Shown piece after piece: positions 1 through 9,273 of a stretch of DNA of 31,578 nucleotides; position 1 is the first letter of the stretch, and each line of letters opens with the position of its first letter. The stretch is from assembly GCA_002704755.1 (NCBI GenBank), contig PAHC01000011.1, forward strand, positions 1 to 31,578, read 5' to 3'. The notes under the pieces are model-generated. The model was not told the DNA's origin. It saw only the letters and a program-made list of their open reading frames with translations, and did no database searches. A program made the translations under genes and the position numbers. The stretch is from Rhodobiaceae bacterium (GTDB taxonomy: Bacteria; Pseudomonadota; Alphaproteobacteria; Rhizobiales; TMED25).

Positions 1-1421
1 TTATAATCAACGAGCTGCATATTCTTGAGGTATTTATTATATTTTCCAAGATCTCTTCGCATAGCGTTATCTAATGCATTCACAGGACCGTTACCCTCAC
101 CTGATGAGATGAATCGCTCACCGTCGACGAGAACTTTTACTGTTGCCTCTGAAACAGTTATGAGTTCTCCTTTTGCATTGATACGTCTTTCTACTAATGT
201 CCTGAAACTTTCAACATTGAAAAATTCTTTTAAGTTACCAAATATTTCACGAGCCAATAGTTCAAAAGATGCCTGTGCACTCTCATAAGTATACCCTCTT
301 GACTCCCTCTCTTTAACAATCTCCAACAATTCAGTAATTCTTTGATCATCTTTTGGTATGTTAATCCCCATTTTCTTCAATGCAGAAACAACATTCGATT
401 TTCCACCCTGATCGGATATTAATAACTTTCTCTCATTACCAACATTTTCAGGTTCCACATGCTCATATGTTTTAGGATCTTTAATGATTGCAGATGCATG
501 AATACCGGCTTTTGTTGCGAAGGCGCTTTCACCAACATATGGTGATTGTTTATCAGGTGCTCTATTTAGAATATCATCTATGATTAAGCTTGTTTTCCTA
601 ATATTTTTTAGAGCTTTATTCGTTACTGATATTTTAAAATTATTATTAAATCTCTCTTTTAGTAGAAGGGTTGGTATGATTGTGATTAGATCAGCATTAC
701 CACATCTCTCTCCAATACCGTTTAGCGTGCCTTGCACTTGACGCACACCGGATTGAATTGCTGCTAGACTATTGGCTACAGCATTTCCTGTATCATTATG
801 AGCGTGAATGCCTAAGTTCTTACCAGGTATTAGATTGCATATTTCAGTGACAATTTCAGATACTTCATCTGGTAATGTTCCACCATTTGTATCACACAAA
901 ACAACCCATCTTGCTCCTGATTCATAAGCTGCCTTTACGGATTCTGTAGCGTATTCTCTGTTATTCTTGTAACCATCAAAAAAATGTTCACAATCAACCA
1001 TGACTTCACCATGTGATTTAGAAGCAGCTTTTACTGACTCTTTAATTGATGAAATATTTTCTTCAAGTGTACAACCAAGCGCTTTTCTTACATGAAAGTC
1101 CCATGATTTTGCGACATAACAAATTGCGTCCGTTTTATATGATAATAACTCATTAAACCCAGGATCATTTGAGGCTGAACGACCGGGTCTTTTTGTCATT
1201 CCAAATGAAACAAATTTTGAATTTTTGAATTTTGGTGGTGAATTAAAAAAATCTGTATCTGTTGGATTAGCGCCAGGATATCCACCTTCAACATAATCTA
1301 TACCCAAGTCATCAAGAATTTTTGATATTCTGTTTTTATCATCCACAGTGAAATCTACACCCGGCGTTTGGTTGCCATCTCTTAGCGTCGTATCAAATAT
1401 ATATATTTTTTCTTTACTCAT
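1..1421 (-). CDS. cimA: (R)-citramalate synthase, C-terminus cut by window edge
   Basis: Condenses pyruvate and acetyl-CoA to citramalate, the first step of the threonine-independent route to isoleucine (cytosolic). Translating the minus strand from the ATG at 1421 gives about 473 residues with no stop before the edge. Visible motifs are DTTLRDGNQTPGVDF at the N-terminus (metal and substrate-binding start of the DRE-TIM metallolyase barrel), HAHNDTGNAVANS, and GTLNGIGERCGNADL. The GANPTD run near residue 50 and the early TPGVDF are typical of the CimA branch rather than LeuA. The family is about 520-540 residues long, so only the end of the C-terminal regulatory LeuA-type domain should be missing. 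The start overlaps the cysS stop by 8 bp, so the two are probably translationally coupled. A LeuA paralogue is the alternative; I consider it unlikely. Confidence 0.93.
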   Translation of the reverse strand, partial: MSKEKIYIFDTTLRDGNQTPGVDFTVDDKNRISKILDDLGIDYVEGGYPGANPTDTDFFNSPPKFKNSKFVSFGMTKRPGRSASNDPGFNELLSYKTDAICYVAKSWDFHVRKALGCTLEENISSIKESVKAASKSHGEVMVDCEHFFDGYKNNREYATESVKAAYESGARWVVLCDTNGGTLPDEVSEIVTEICNLIPGKNLGIHAHNDTGNAVANSLAAIQSGVRQVQGTLNGIGERCGNADLITIIPTLLLKERFNNNFKISVTNKALKNIRKTSLIIDDILNRAPDKQSPYVGESAFATKAGIHASAIIKDPKTYEHVEPENVGNERKLLISDQGGKSNVVSALKKMGINIPKDDQRITELLEIVKERESRGYTYESAQASFELLAREIFGNLKEFFNVESFRTLVERRINAKGELITVSEATVKVLVDGERFISSGEGNGPVNALDNAMRRDLGKYNKYLKNMQLVDY

Positions 1422-2784
1422 TTATATATTCCCAGGTGGACTTATCTCCATCATCTTGAAGCTTTATTCCCATTAATTCAAGTTTATTCCTAATTTCATC
1501 GGATTTTTTATAATCCTTTGCCTTTCTTGCGGAATTCCTCTCTTCGATGAGTTTGTTTACTTCTGTTTCATCGATTGCATCTTTTTTACTATTTTGCTCT
1601 GATGCCATTGAATGGCTCAAATTTTTGATGTTAATTCCCAAAAAGTTTAATGCCCCAAAGAGTTTGTCGTATTCTTTATTTGAAAAATAAGCGTGCATCT
1701 TTGTAATTGCTTGAGGTGTATTTATATCATCCAAAAGGGTTTCATAAAATTCTGATGGTACCTCTTGAGCCCGCAGATTATCTATGTTTGATACGGATAC
1801 CCATTTCTTCAAAATGTTCTTGGATTCCTCCAAACTATTCTTTGTCCAATCTATTGGCTGCCTGTAGTGTGTTCTTAACATAGTAAATCTTAGGATTGCA
1901 CCATGGTAAGTATCCAACATATCGTTCAACGAAACCACATTTCCGAGTGATTTCGACATCTTTTTCCCCTCGATATTTAATGTTCCATTATGGACAAAAT
2001 ATTTGGCCATATGTTCATTGGAATGATACGAACATGATTGAGCAACCTCATTTTCATGATGAGGAAATATCAGATCAATTCCCCCTCCATGAATATCAAA
2101 TTCTTGCCCTAGATATTTTGATGACATTGCTGAGCACTCAATATGCCACCCTGGTCTGCCTTTTCCCCATGGACTATCCCAGTATGGCTCATTTGGCTGA
2201 CTTGGTTTCCACAATACAAAATCAAGTGGGTTATTTTTATAGGTTGCAACTTCTATTCTTGCACCAGCTATTAAATCTTTCTGAGATTTATTGGATAAGC
2301 TCCCGTATTTGTCATATTTATTAATGTCAAATATTACATGTCCGTCCACTACATAAGCTGATTTCTTATCAATGAGACCTTCTATGATCTCAATCATTTC
2401 AGATATATGTTCCGTTGCACGCGGTTCAATTGATGGTAACAAACATTCTAATTTACTTGCATAATCTTTGAATTTTTTTTCAATATCCGTTGTTAGCTTC
2501 TTAATTGCTATATTTGTTTCAATATCAGGGTATTTTTCTGATGCTATTTTGTTTATTTTGTCATCTACATCAGTAATATTACGAACGTAAGTTACATTCT
2601 CATTTCCATAGAAGTTTCTTAATATCCTGTAAATAAGATCAAATACTATTACTGGTCTTGCATTACCTATATGTGGTTCGTCATAAACGGTTGGACCACA
2701 AACATACATCCTGATTTTATTTACATCTAAAGGAATGAATTCATCTTTTTTTTTAGTTATGGAATTGTATAGGTATAAATTCAT
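1414..2784 (-). CDS. cysS: Cysteinyl-tRNA synthetase
   Basis: Charges tRNA-Cys with cysteine in the cytosol (class I aminoacyl-tRNA synthetase). The 456 residues are full length for the family. The signature HIGN lies at residues 38-41 and KMSKS at 275-279. The four zinc ligands that select cysteine are all present: C29 in YVCGPTVYD, C217 in HIECSAM, and H242 and E246 in PHHENEVAQ. The gene lies 5 bp downstream of the TetR-family gene and overlaps cimA by 8 bp, so tetR, cysS and cimA read as one transcript. No T-box or other leader was seen. Confidence 0.97.
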   Translation of the reverse strand: MNLYLYNSITKKKDEFIPLDVNKIRMYVCGPTVYDEPHIGNARPVIVFDLIYRILRNFYGNENVTYVRNITDVDDKINKIASEKYPDIETNIAIKKLTTDIEKKFKDYASKLECLLPSIEPRATEHISEMIEIIEGLIDKKSAYVVDGHVIFDINKYDKYGSLSNKSQKDLIAGARIEVATYKNNPLDFVLWKPSQPNEPYWDSPWGKGRPGWHIECSAMSSKYLGQEFDIHGGGIDLIFPHHENEVAQSCSYHSNEHMAKYFVHNGTLNIEGKKMSKSLGNVVSLNDMLDTYHGAILRFTMLRTHYRQPIDWTKNSLEESKNILKKWVSVSNIDNLRAQEVPSEFYETLLDDINTPQAITKMHAYFSNKEYDKLFGALNFLGINIKNLSHSMASEQNSKKDAIDETEVNKLIEERNSARKAKDYKKSDEIRNKLELMGIKLQDDGDKSTWEYINE

Positions 2785-2789
2785 TCTGA

Positions 2790-3356
2790 TTACCTTAAAT
2801 TATTTACTGAGATCATATTTAGAATCTTCTCTAAAGTCCTATTAAAACTCGAGTAATCACCAGTGGCGCGTGTAAAGATTAATGCACCCTCTATAGAGAT
2901 AATGATATCCTCCGATATAGCTACTGCACGCGTGTTATCAATACCTTCATCTTCAATGATTTTAATGAGAGAGTCCTTCCAATACATTGCGGCATTCTTA
3001 ATTTGCGTATGAAAAATATCTTTTGTTGATCCAATAGCAAATACATCTATTAAACAAGACCTTTTGCCATTGTTATAAAATAAATTTATACCTTCTAGCA
3101 TATTTTTTATTTTTGTTTGAAAGTTAAGATCGGTTGCAAGCGGCGCTAATACTAATTTAGTAAAATCTCTGCTAATTTTTTCATAAACTGCATTAGCCAT
3201 TTCTTCTTTTCCACCTGGGAAATGATAATAAAGGCTAGCTCTACCGAGTCCTGTCTTTTGAGACAATATTGTCAGACTAGTCCCGTCGTAACCAAACTCA
3301 CAGAATATATCGATGAGTTTATCTACTAAATCTCTATATGAAACAATTTTTACCAA
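2790..3356 (-). CDS. TetR/AcrR-family transcriptional repressor (YxaF/LmrA-like)
   Basis: The N-terminal helix-turn-helix is clear at about residues 26-45 (SLTILSQKTGLGRASLYYHF), followed by the PGGKEEMA continuation typical of the YxaF/LmrA subgroup. The rest is the helical ligand-binding domain; its ligand cannot be read from sequence. The start is a TTG. No in-frame ATG or GTG lies between it and the upstream stop, and AAGGTGA sits about 5 bases before it (complement of 3361-3367). A promoter and a near-perfect 16-bp palindrome lie directly upstream, so it probably represses itself and the downstream cysS-cimA genes. A transcription factor in the middle of a tRNA-synthetase and biosynthesis cluster is unusual. 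It may instead act on a distant efflux gene. Confidence 0.9.
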   Translation of the reverse strand: MVKIVSYRDLVDKLIDIFCEFGYDGTSLTILSQKTGLGRASLYYHFPGGKEEMANAVYEKISRDFTKLVLAPLATDLNFQTKIKNMLEGINLFYNNGKRSCLIDVFAIGSTKDIFHTQIKNAAMYWKDSLIKIIEDEGIDNTRAVAISEDIIISIEGALIFTRATGDYSSFNRTLEKILNMISVNNLR

Positions 3357-3367
3357 ACTATCACCTT

Positions 3368-3410
3368 TAGAACGATCGTTCGATTATAAATCAATTTTAA
3401 TGAAAATCAA
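3368..3410 (-). promoter_or_regulatory. Promoter with overlapping palindromic operator for tetR-cysS-cimA
   Basis: On the minus strand a perfect -10 hexamer TATAAT (complement of 3383-3388) lies 16 bp downstream of TTGATT (complement of 3405-3410), which matches four of six -35 bases and overlaps the gltX stop region. The expected start site, around 3376, falls inside the palindrome. Its core GAACGATCGTTC (3370-3381) is perfect, and the 16-mer 3368-3383 has one mismatched pair. CGATCG-centred palindromes of this size are typical TetR-family operators. Binding here would block the start of transcription. Promoter and repeat are seen; repressor binding is inferred. Confidence 0.68.
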
Positions 3411-4756
3411 ATATAATTATCTAATCTTTTTTGCACTTTAACCTTGCCAAGTAAGAGCATGAAAGTTGCTAGTTCTGGGCCTGAGGTCTCGCCTGTGAGT
3501 GCAATTCTTATTGGTAAGTATAATTCTTTACCTTTTAAGCCAGTTTTTGCTGCTATTTTGCCTGTCCACTCTGACCATGTATTTTCATTCCAAGGATCTT
3601 CAGGTAATAACTCCTTTGCAGTTGTTATCACTTCTTTATTTACACTATCATTAGCATTAATTGGGTTATCTCCTACAATATCCCACCATTTTTTGGCTTC
3701 ATGGATATTGTTAATATTTGTCCTGATAACATTCCAAAATTTTTCAGCATTTTCACCTGTTATTCCATCCTGTCCTAATCTATCACTAGCTCTTTCAAAT
3801 GGTATATTCTGAATAATCTTTTTGTTCAGAACTTCGAGTTCTTCAATACTAAACCTTGCGGGGGAACGAGAGATTTTTGATAGGTCATAGTTCTTAACTA
3901 ACTCATCGGTAGTTTGGAAGGCTTCTACAGCATCTGATGTACCAATACGCGCGCAGTAATTTATTAGAGTAATTGGTTCGATACCGCTTTCTCTAACTTC
4001 TTCAAGTGATAATGATCCTGATCTTTTTGACATACGCGATCCATCTTTTTGCACCATTAAACTGTGATGACCAAAATTTGGAATAGATGCATTGAGTGTT
4101 TTGAATAACTGTATTTGTGTTGCTGTGTTAGATACATGATCTTCACCTCTCAATATATGAGTGATTTCTAGATCAATATCATCAACAACACTTGGTAATG
4201 TATATAAGAACGTTCCATCTGCCCTTATTAAAACGGGATCTGAAAAAGATCCGCAATCAATTGTTTGGCGACCCCTAATCAAATCGTTCCATTCAACAAC
4301 CTCACGATCGAGTTTAAATCTCCAATATGGATTTATGCTATTGGATTTATATTCATTTTTTTGCTCTTCAGTCAGGTTCAACGCACTCCTGTCATATATT
4401 GGAGGCTGACCACGAGATAAACTTAATTTTCTTGCACGGTTTAGCTCTTCATCAGTTTCAAAACAAGGGTAAAGCTTGCCCTGTTCAATTAGCTTGTTTG
4501 CAATATCTTGATATTTCTCGGTTTTTTCAGACTGTCTTTTAATATCAAAAATATCTATTTCCAGCCAATCAATATCGTTAAGAATAGATTGGTAATACCT
4601 TTCCTCTGATCTTTCAGTATCTGTATCATCGATTCTTAGTATTAGCTTTCCATCAATTGCCTTAGAATATATATAGTTCAAAATTAATGTTCTGGCATTT
4701 CCGATATGTAAATTACCAGTTGGACTTGGAGCGAATCTGAGTTTATTGACTGTCAT
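3407..4756 (-). CDS. gltX: Glutamyl-tRNA synthetase
   Basis: Attaches glutamate to tRNA (class I synthetase, cytosol). The 449 residues are near the usual bacterial length. The ATP-binding signature HIGN is at residues 17-20 within APSPTGNLHIGNART. The second signature MSKRS is at 242-246, followed by GSLSLEEVRESG. The LRGEDHVSNT motif, characteristic of GltX, is at about 202-211. Many alphaproteobacteria carry two GltX proteins or use GltX plus GatCAB to make Gln-tRNA; the sequence alone does not show whether this one is discriminating. It follows nadE by 9 bp, and the promoter of the next operon begins at its stop codon. Confidence 0.96.
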   Translation of the reverse strand: MTVNKLRFAPSPTGNLHIGNARTLILNYIYSKAIDGKLILRIDDTDTERSEERYYQSILNDIDWLEIDIFDIKRQSEKTEKYQDIANKLIEQGKLYPCFETDEELNRARKLSLSRGQPPIYDRSALNLTEEQKNEYKSNSINPYWRFKLDREVVEWNDLIRGRQTIDCGSFSDPVLIRADGTFLYTLPSVVDDIDLEITHILRGEDHVSNTATQIQLFKTLNASIPNFGHHSLMVQKDGSRMSKRSGSLSLEEVRESGIEPITLINYCARIGTSDAVEAFQTTDELVKNYDLSKISRSPARFSIEELEVLNKKIIQNIPFERASDRLGQDGITGENAEKFWNVIRTNINNIHEAKKWWDIVGDNPINANDSVNKEVITTAKELLPEDPWNENTWSEWTGKIAAKTGLKGKELYLPIRIALTGETSGPELATFMLLLGKVKVQKRLDNYI

Positions 4757-4765
4757 AATATTTTT

Positions 4766-6433
4766 CTAACTTTTGTCTCGAAAATTGTTTGTAATTGGAT
4801 ATCTTCTGTCTTTTCCAAAATTCTTACTGGATATTTTTACCCCAGGCGGTGCCTGCCTCCTCTTGTATTCTGATATATATAAGAGATTTTGTATTTTAGT
4901 CACCCATTGTTTATCATGCCCTGATTTTATAATATCTTTTACAGATATCTCTTCTTCAATGAGTTTATACAAAATATCATCGAGAACATCATACTCAGGA
5001 AGAGAGTCTTGATCTGTTTGATTATCCCTTAATTCAGCTGTTGGAGCTTTCGTTATAATATTTTTTGGAATGACTTCATGATTTGGACCCAAACAAAATT
5101 CAGGTTTAGTATTATTACGCATCTCAGCAATTTTATATACTTCAGTTTTATATACATCTTTGATTGGGTTAAATGCACCAGACATATCACCGTATAACGT
5201 TGCATATCCCACTGCCATTTCTGATTTATTTCCTGTGGTTAATAGAAGTTTATTAAATTTGTTTGATAATGCCATCAATAAAACGGCTCTGATCCTAGAT
5301 TGAATATTTTCTTCGGTGATATCTTTGTTTGTACCTTCGAAGAATGGGTTTAACTGATCTTGCGCAGCATCAACCATCTTCTCTATCGATATTTCATCTG
5401 GATTAATTCCAAGGTTCTGTGCACATTCAATGGCATCAGCTAAACTCTCTTTACTTGTATACTTTGATGGCAGCATTACACATTGCACATTCTCACCACC
5501 AAGGGCATCCACTGCGATACATGACACTATTGCTGAGTCAATACCACCTGATAACCCAATTAAAACCTCTTTAAATTTATTTTTTTGAACATAGTCTCTG
5601 AGTCCAATTACACAAGCCGAGTATATATCTTCTAATTCTTCAGTATCAGTTTGATGGACAATAGTTTTACATAACCATTTATCATTATCTTTAGTCCATA
5701 ATGTACTTTGAATATTCGAGACAAAATTTGGCAACTTTACTGGCATACTGTAATCTGGGTTAATAACAAAAGAACCCCCATCAAAAACAAGCTCATCTTG
5801 TCCACCGATCTGGTTTACATAAATTAGCCCTAGACCACTCTCTACAACTCTTTGCATGGCCACATTTGTCCGCAGATCTTGTTTTTCACGATTATATGGT
5901 GATCCATTAAGTACAATTAGTAATTCTGCTCCTGTTTCAGCAAGGCACTCAACTACATCCTCGTGCCAAATATCTTCACATATGGCTACCCCAATTTTTA
6001 ATCCACGAAAGTTTATGGGTCCAGGCAAGTTACCCTTATTAAATATTCTTTCTTCGTCAAATACATCATAATTAGGTAGATGGCATTTATGCTGAATTGA
6101 GATTATTTTCCCATTATCTATTAGCACCACTGAATTAAATATTTGATTTTTATCCCTTACTGGTAAACCAACTAAAATTGCTGGACCTGGTTTCTTTGTT
6201 TCTTCAACTAACAACTTTAGATATGTATCGATCTCATCTAGGAAAGAATGCCTAAGTACAAGGTCTTCTGGCGGGTAACCAGAGAGAAATAATTCTGAGA
6301 AAACTATCAGATCGGCATTTTCAATATTTCTACTATTTCTGGCTTCTAAAACAAGATTATAATTGTGCTTTATATTTCCTACAATTGGATTTTCTTGTAC
6401 CAGAGCGATATTAATCTGATTATCTTTTATCAT
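4766..6433 (-). CDS. nadE: Glutamine-dependent NAD+ synthetase
   Basis: Amidates deamido-NAD to NAD+, the last step of NAD synthesis, using glutamine as nitrogen donor (cytosol). It is the long two-domain form, 555 residues. The N-terminal nitrilase-type glutaminase domain (about 5-260) has the triad E47 (FSELFLSGYP), K116 (QHKCHLPNYDVFDE) and C152 (AICEDIWH). The C-terminal synthetase domain (about 280-545) carries the pyrophosphatase loop SGGIDS at 295-300, followed by TTGNKSE and GDMSGAFNPI. It begins with ATG 16 bp after the DAHP synthase stop and is 9 bp ahead of gltX, so it is probably co-transcribed with both. Confidence 0.97.
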   Translation of the reverse strand: MIKDNQINIALVQENPIVGNIKHNYNLVLEARNSRNIENADLIVFSELFLSGYPPEDLVLRHSFLDEIDTYLKLLVEETKKPGPAILVGLPVRDKNQIFNSVVLIDNGKIISIQHKCHLPNYDVFDEERIFNKGNLPGPINFRGLKIGVAICEDIWHEDVVECLAETGAELLIVLNGSPYNREKQDLRTNVAMQRVVESGLGLIYVNQIGGQDELVFDGGSFVINPDYSMPVKLPNFVSNIQSTLWTKDNDKWLCKTIVHQTDTEELEDIYSACVIGLRDYVQKNKFKEVLIGLSGGIDSAIVSCIAVDALGGENVQCVMLPSKYTSKESLADAIECAQNLGINPDEISIEKMVDAAQDQLNPFFEGTNKDITEENIQSRIRAVLLMALSNKFNKLLLTTGNKSEMAVGYATLYGDMSGAFNPIKDVYKTEVYKIAEMRNNTKPEFCLGPNHEVIPKNIITKAPTAELRDNQTDQDSLPEYDVLDDILYKLIEEEISVKDIIKSGHDKQWVTKIQNLLYISEYKRRQAPPGVKISSKNFGKDRRYPITNNFRDKS

Positions 6434-6449
6434 TTCTGCAATAAGCGGT

Positions 6450-7796
6450 TTATAATGTTGATCTTAATTCATCTGCAACAAGAAAGGCTAACTCAAGAGC
6501 CTGATCTGCATTTAATCTAGGATCACAATGAGTATGATACCGGCTCGAAAGATCTTCATCTCGTATGGAAATAGCCCCACCAACACATTCTGTAACATTT
6601 TTTCCAGTCATTTCAACATGTATACCACCTGGGAAAGTGCCTTTATCTTTATGGATTTTCATATAGCTTCTAACTTCATTCATTATGTATTCAAAAGGAC
6701 GTGTTTTAAATCCAGAATCTGATTTAATTGTATTTCCGTGCATTGGATCACAAGACCAGAGAACATTCTTATTTTCTTTTGAAATTATATCAATAAAATC
6801 TGGCAGGTGCTTTTCTACATTCTCATATCCAAATCTGGCTATTAACGTTATACGTCCTGCCTCATTTTCTGGATTAAGAATATCTATTAGTCGTAATAGG
6901 TTCTCTGAAGTTAATGATGGTCCACACTTAATTCCAATAGGATTTTTTATTCCTCTACAATATTCGACATGAGCTTCATCAGGGTCCCTGGTTCTGTCAC
7001 CAATCCATACCATATGACCTGAAGTTGCATACCAATCCCCAGTAATTGAGTCAACTCTTGTCATTGCTTCTTCATAACCAAGTAATAATGCTTCATGACT
7101 TGTATACAAATCTGTAGTTCTTAACTGAGGCACAGACTCTGGAGTAACTCCACATGCCCTCATAAAACCGAGAGACTTCGTTATATTCTCAGCTAAATAT
7201 GAGTATTTCTCTCCGATAGGTGAATTATTCAAAAACTCTAATGTCCAACTATGCACCCTCTCAAGATCGGCATAACCACCTTGTGAAAAAGCTCTCAGCA
7301 AATTAACTGTTGCAGCGGATTGTCTATAAGATTTCAACAACCTTTCTGGATCAGGTTTTCTTTGATTTTCTTCGAATTCTATACCATTTATTATATCACC
7401 TCTATAACTTAGCAACTCTTCACCATTAATTACCTCTGTATCAGAGGACCTTGGTTTAGCAAATTGTCCAGCAATTCTTCCTACTTTAACAACTGGTAAT
7501 GAAGTCGCAAAAATTAATACAACTGACATTTGGAGAAACAATCTAAATATATCTCTTATATTATCAGGATTATGCTCCACAAAGGACTCAGCACAATCAC
7601 CACCTTGTAATAAAAAGGCCCGACCTTGACTGGCAAGTGCTAGCTTATCTTTTAAATCCCTTGCTTCACCAGCAAAAACTAACGGAGGGTATGTTGAAAT
7701 TGTATTCTCAACATTTGAAAGATGATCCGTATCTTCATATTCTGGCACTTGTTTAATAGGTTTATTACGCCAGCTAGAAGGTGTCCAATTATGCAT
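6450..7796 (-). CDS. aroG: Class II 3-deoxy-7-phosphoheptulonate (DAHP) synthase
   Basis: Condenses phosphoenolpyruvate and erythrose 4-phosphate to DAHP, the entry step of the shikimate pathway. It is the plant/Mycobacterium-like class II type, not the AroFGH class I type. Diagnostic motifs are the N-terminal WTPSSWR, LLQGGDCAESF (metal Cys), DPMHGNT (His), GGIHVEMTG (Glu) and THCDPRLN (Asp); these are the four metal ligands. An open frame extends to a TTG at 7808, but GGAG (complement of 7803-7806) sits 6 bases before the ATG at 7796. That ATG also starts the conserved MHNWTPSSWR, so I place the start there (448 residues). nadE follows after 16 bp. Confidence 0.95.
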   Translation of the reverse strand: MHNWTPSSWRNKPIKQVPEYEDTDHLSNVENTISTYPPLVFAGEARDLKDKLALASQGRAFLLQGGDCAESFVEHNPDNIRDIFRLFLQMSVVLIFATSLPVVKVGRIAGQFAKPRSSDTEVINGEELLSYRGDIINGIEFEENQRKPDPERLLKSYRQSAATVNLLRAFSQGGYADLERVHSWTLEFLNNSPIGEKYSYLAENITKSLGFMRACGVTPESVPQLRTTDLYTSHEALLLGYEEAMTRVDSITGDWYATSGHMVWIGDRTRDPDEAHVEYCRGIKNPIGIKCGPSLTSENLLRLIDILNPENEAGRITLIARFGYENVEKHLPDFIDIISKENKNVLWSCDPMHGNTIKSDSGFKTRPFEYIMNEVRSYMKIHKDKGTFPGGIHVEMTGKNVTECVGGAISIRDEDLSSRYHTHCDPRLNADQALELAFLVADELRSTL

Positions 7797-7883
7797 AAAT
7801 TTCTCCAAAATTTAATTTATGGTAAATATATATAAGCCAATTTTTCATAATAAGATATTAATACAAGAAAATTTATTTAAAGG

Positions 7884-9251
7884 CTATAACTCTTTGGTAA
7901 CCTTATTTCTCATTGTCATAATTTCTTCTGAGGTTGAGGGGTGCAATGGTATCGTATTATCTAAGTCCGTTTTACTTGCTTTTTTATTGATCAATGTTGA
8001 CATAATCTGTGTTAATTCAGCAGAGTCATCTCCCATCATATGAAATCCAATAAGTACTTGAGTCTTGTGATCAATAATAAGCTTAATAAAGGTACGTTTA
8101 TTTACATCTGATAAAGTATAATACAACGGCCGGAATGATGATGTATAAATGTCTATCTTTTTATATTTTTGCAATGCATCTTGTTCAGATAAACCAATAG
8201 TTCCAATTTCAGGGTTTGAAAAAATAGCTGTTGGTATATTTTCAATGATGAACTTATCGGTATCTTTCTCAAATTGTTCTCTTGCAAAAATCATAGCTTC
8301 TCTGATTGCAACAGGTGTTAGATGATGATTATTTGCAACATCACCAATTGCATATATATTTGAAATGGATGTTTGGAATTGGCTATCAACTTTTACTCTT
8401 CCATTCGCATCTGTTTCTATTTCAATCTTATCACCTAAAAATGAGAGATCAGAATTCCTTCCTGTTGCAAATAGCACTAGATCAGTAGAAATAGTTGAAC
8501 CATCATTTAGGGTTGCGGTGTACTTACCATCATGAAGATCTAATTTTGTGATATCAGTATTTAATCTCACTTTGCATTTGTCAGACTGAATTTGCTCATA
8601 AATATTATTACTTATATCAACATCAAAATTTTTAAGAAGTCTATCACCTCTATATATAAGTTCACACATAGTTCCGAAACCTGATATAATAGAAGCAAAC
8701 TCAAGAGCTATATACCCCCCACCTACAATCACAACATTTTCTGGCAGTTTATCCAATTCAAAAAAATCATCTGATGATATCCCATATTCAATTCCCGTGA
8801 TATTTGGGAAATTTGGCTTTGCACCAGTTGCTATTAATATTTTCTTACATTTGAATTGATCACCATTTGATAATTCAACAGTATCCCTATCAATAATTTT
8901 TGCCTCGGACTCAATTACATTTGCTCCAGATTTTTCAAGGTTTGTTTTGTAAATATTACTTAGTCTTTGAATTTCCTTATTCTTATTTTCTATTAATCTA
9001 TTCCATGAAAACCTTGGTTCATCAAAGCTCCAACCATAACTTTGAGCTATAATATTATGTTTACTGAATTTTGAACTATAGCTCAGTAATTTTTTAGGTA
9101 TGCAACCTCTGATAACACATGTGCCACCAATTCGATATTTTTCTGCAATGACAACATTCGCACCGCTTTGAGCTGCTAACCGAGCTGCCCTTACTCCGCC
9201 TGAGCCTGCGCCAATAACAAATAAATCACATTCTTTAGTAGAACTTTTCAT
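7884..9251 (-). CDS. gor: Glutathione-disulfide reductase
   Basis: Reduces glutathione disulfide with NADPH; an FAD enzyme of the cytosol. Counting from the ATG at 9251 it has 455 residues. The FAD-binding GAGSGGVRAAR begins at about residue 14. The redox-active disulfide is C45-C50 in GGTCVIRGCIPKK. The NADPH fold GGGYIALEFA is near 180. The C-terminal catalytic His-Glu pair lies in HPSTSEEIMTMR. GSGGVRAAR plus the VIRGC spacing favours glutathione reductase over lipoamide dehydrogenase or mercuric reductase. An upstream in-frame TTG at 9269 is possible, but AGG spaced 7 bases before the ATG supports the shorter form. It lies 22 bp behind rpiA. The 87 bp between its end and the DAHP synthase start show no clear signal. 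Confidence 0.93.
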   Translation of the reverse strand: MKSSTKECDLFVIGAGSGGVRAARLAAQSGANVVIAEKYRIGGTCVIRGCIPKKLLSYSSKFSKHNIIAQSYGWSFDEPRFSWNRLIENKNKEIQRLSNIYKTNLEKSGANVIESEAKIIDRDTVELSNGDQFKCKKILIATGAKPNFPNITGIEYGISSDDFFELDKLPENVVIVGGGYIALEFASIISGFGTMCELIYRGDRLLKNFDVDISNNIYEQIQSDKCKVRLNTDITKLDLHDGKYTATLNDGSTISTDLVLFATGRNSDLSFLGDKIEIETDANGRVKVDSQFQTSISNIYAIGDVANNHHLTPVAIREAMIFAREQFEKDTDKFIIENIPTAIFSNPEIGTIGLSEQDALQKYKKIDIYTSSFRPLYYTLSDVNKRTFIKLIIDHKTQVLIGFHMMGDDSAELTQIMSTLINKKASKTDLDNTIPLHPSTSEEIMTMRNKVTKEL

Positions 9252-9273
9252 AATAAAACCTATAGCCAACTAA

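Noticed and set aside
1896..2324. Plus-strand open frame of 142 codons inside cysS
   Set aside because: Antisense to a fully conserved synthetase with intact motifs; no recognisable domain and no ribosome binding site.
2785..2789. T-box or leader attenuator before cysS
   Set aside because: Only 5 bp separate it from the TetR-family gene, so there is no room for a leader.
7797..7883. Gap between gor and the DAHP synthase gene as a regulatory RNA or attenuator
   Set aside because: AT-rich, with no stable inverted repeat, no leader peptide rich in aromatic codons and no T run after a stem.
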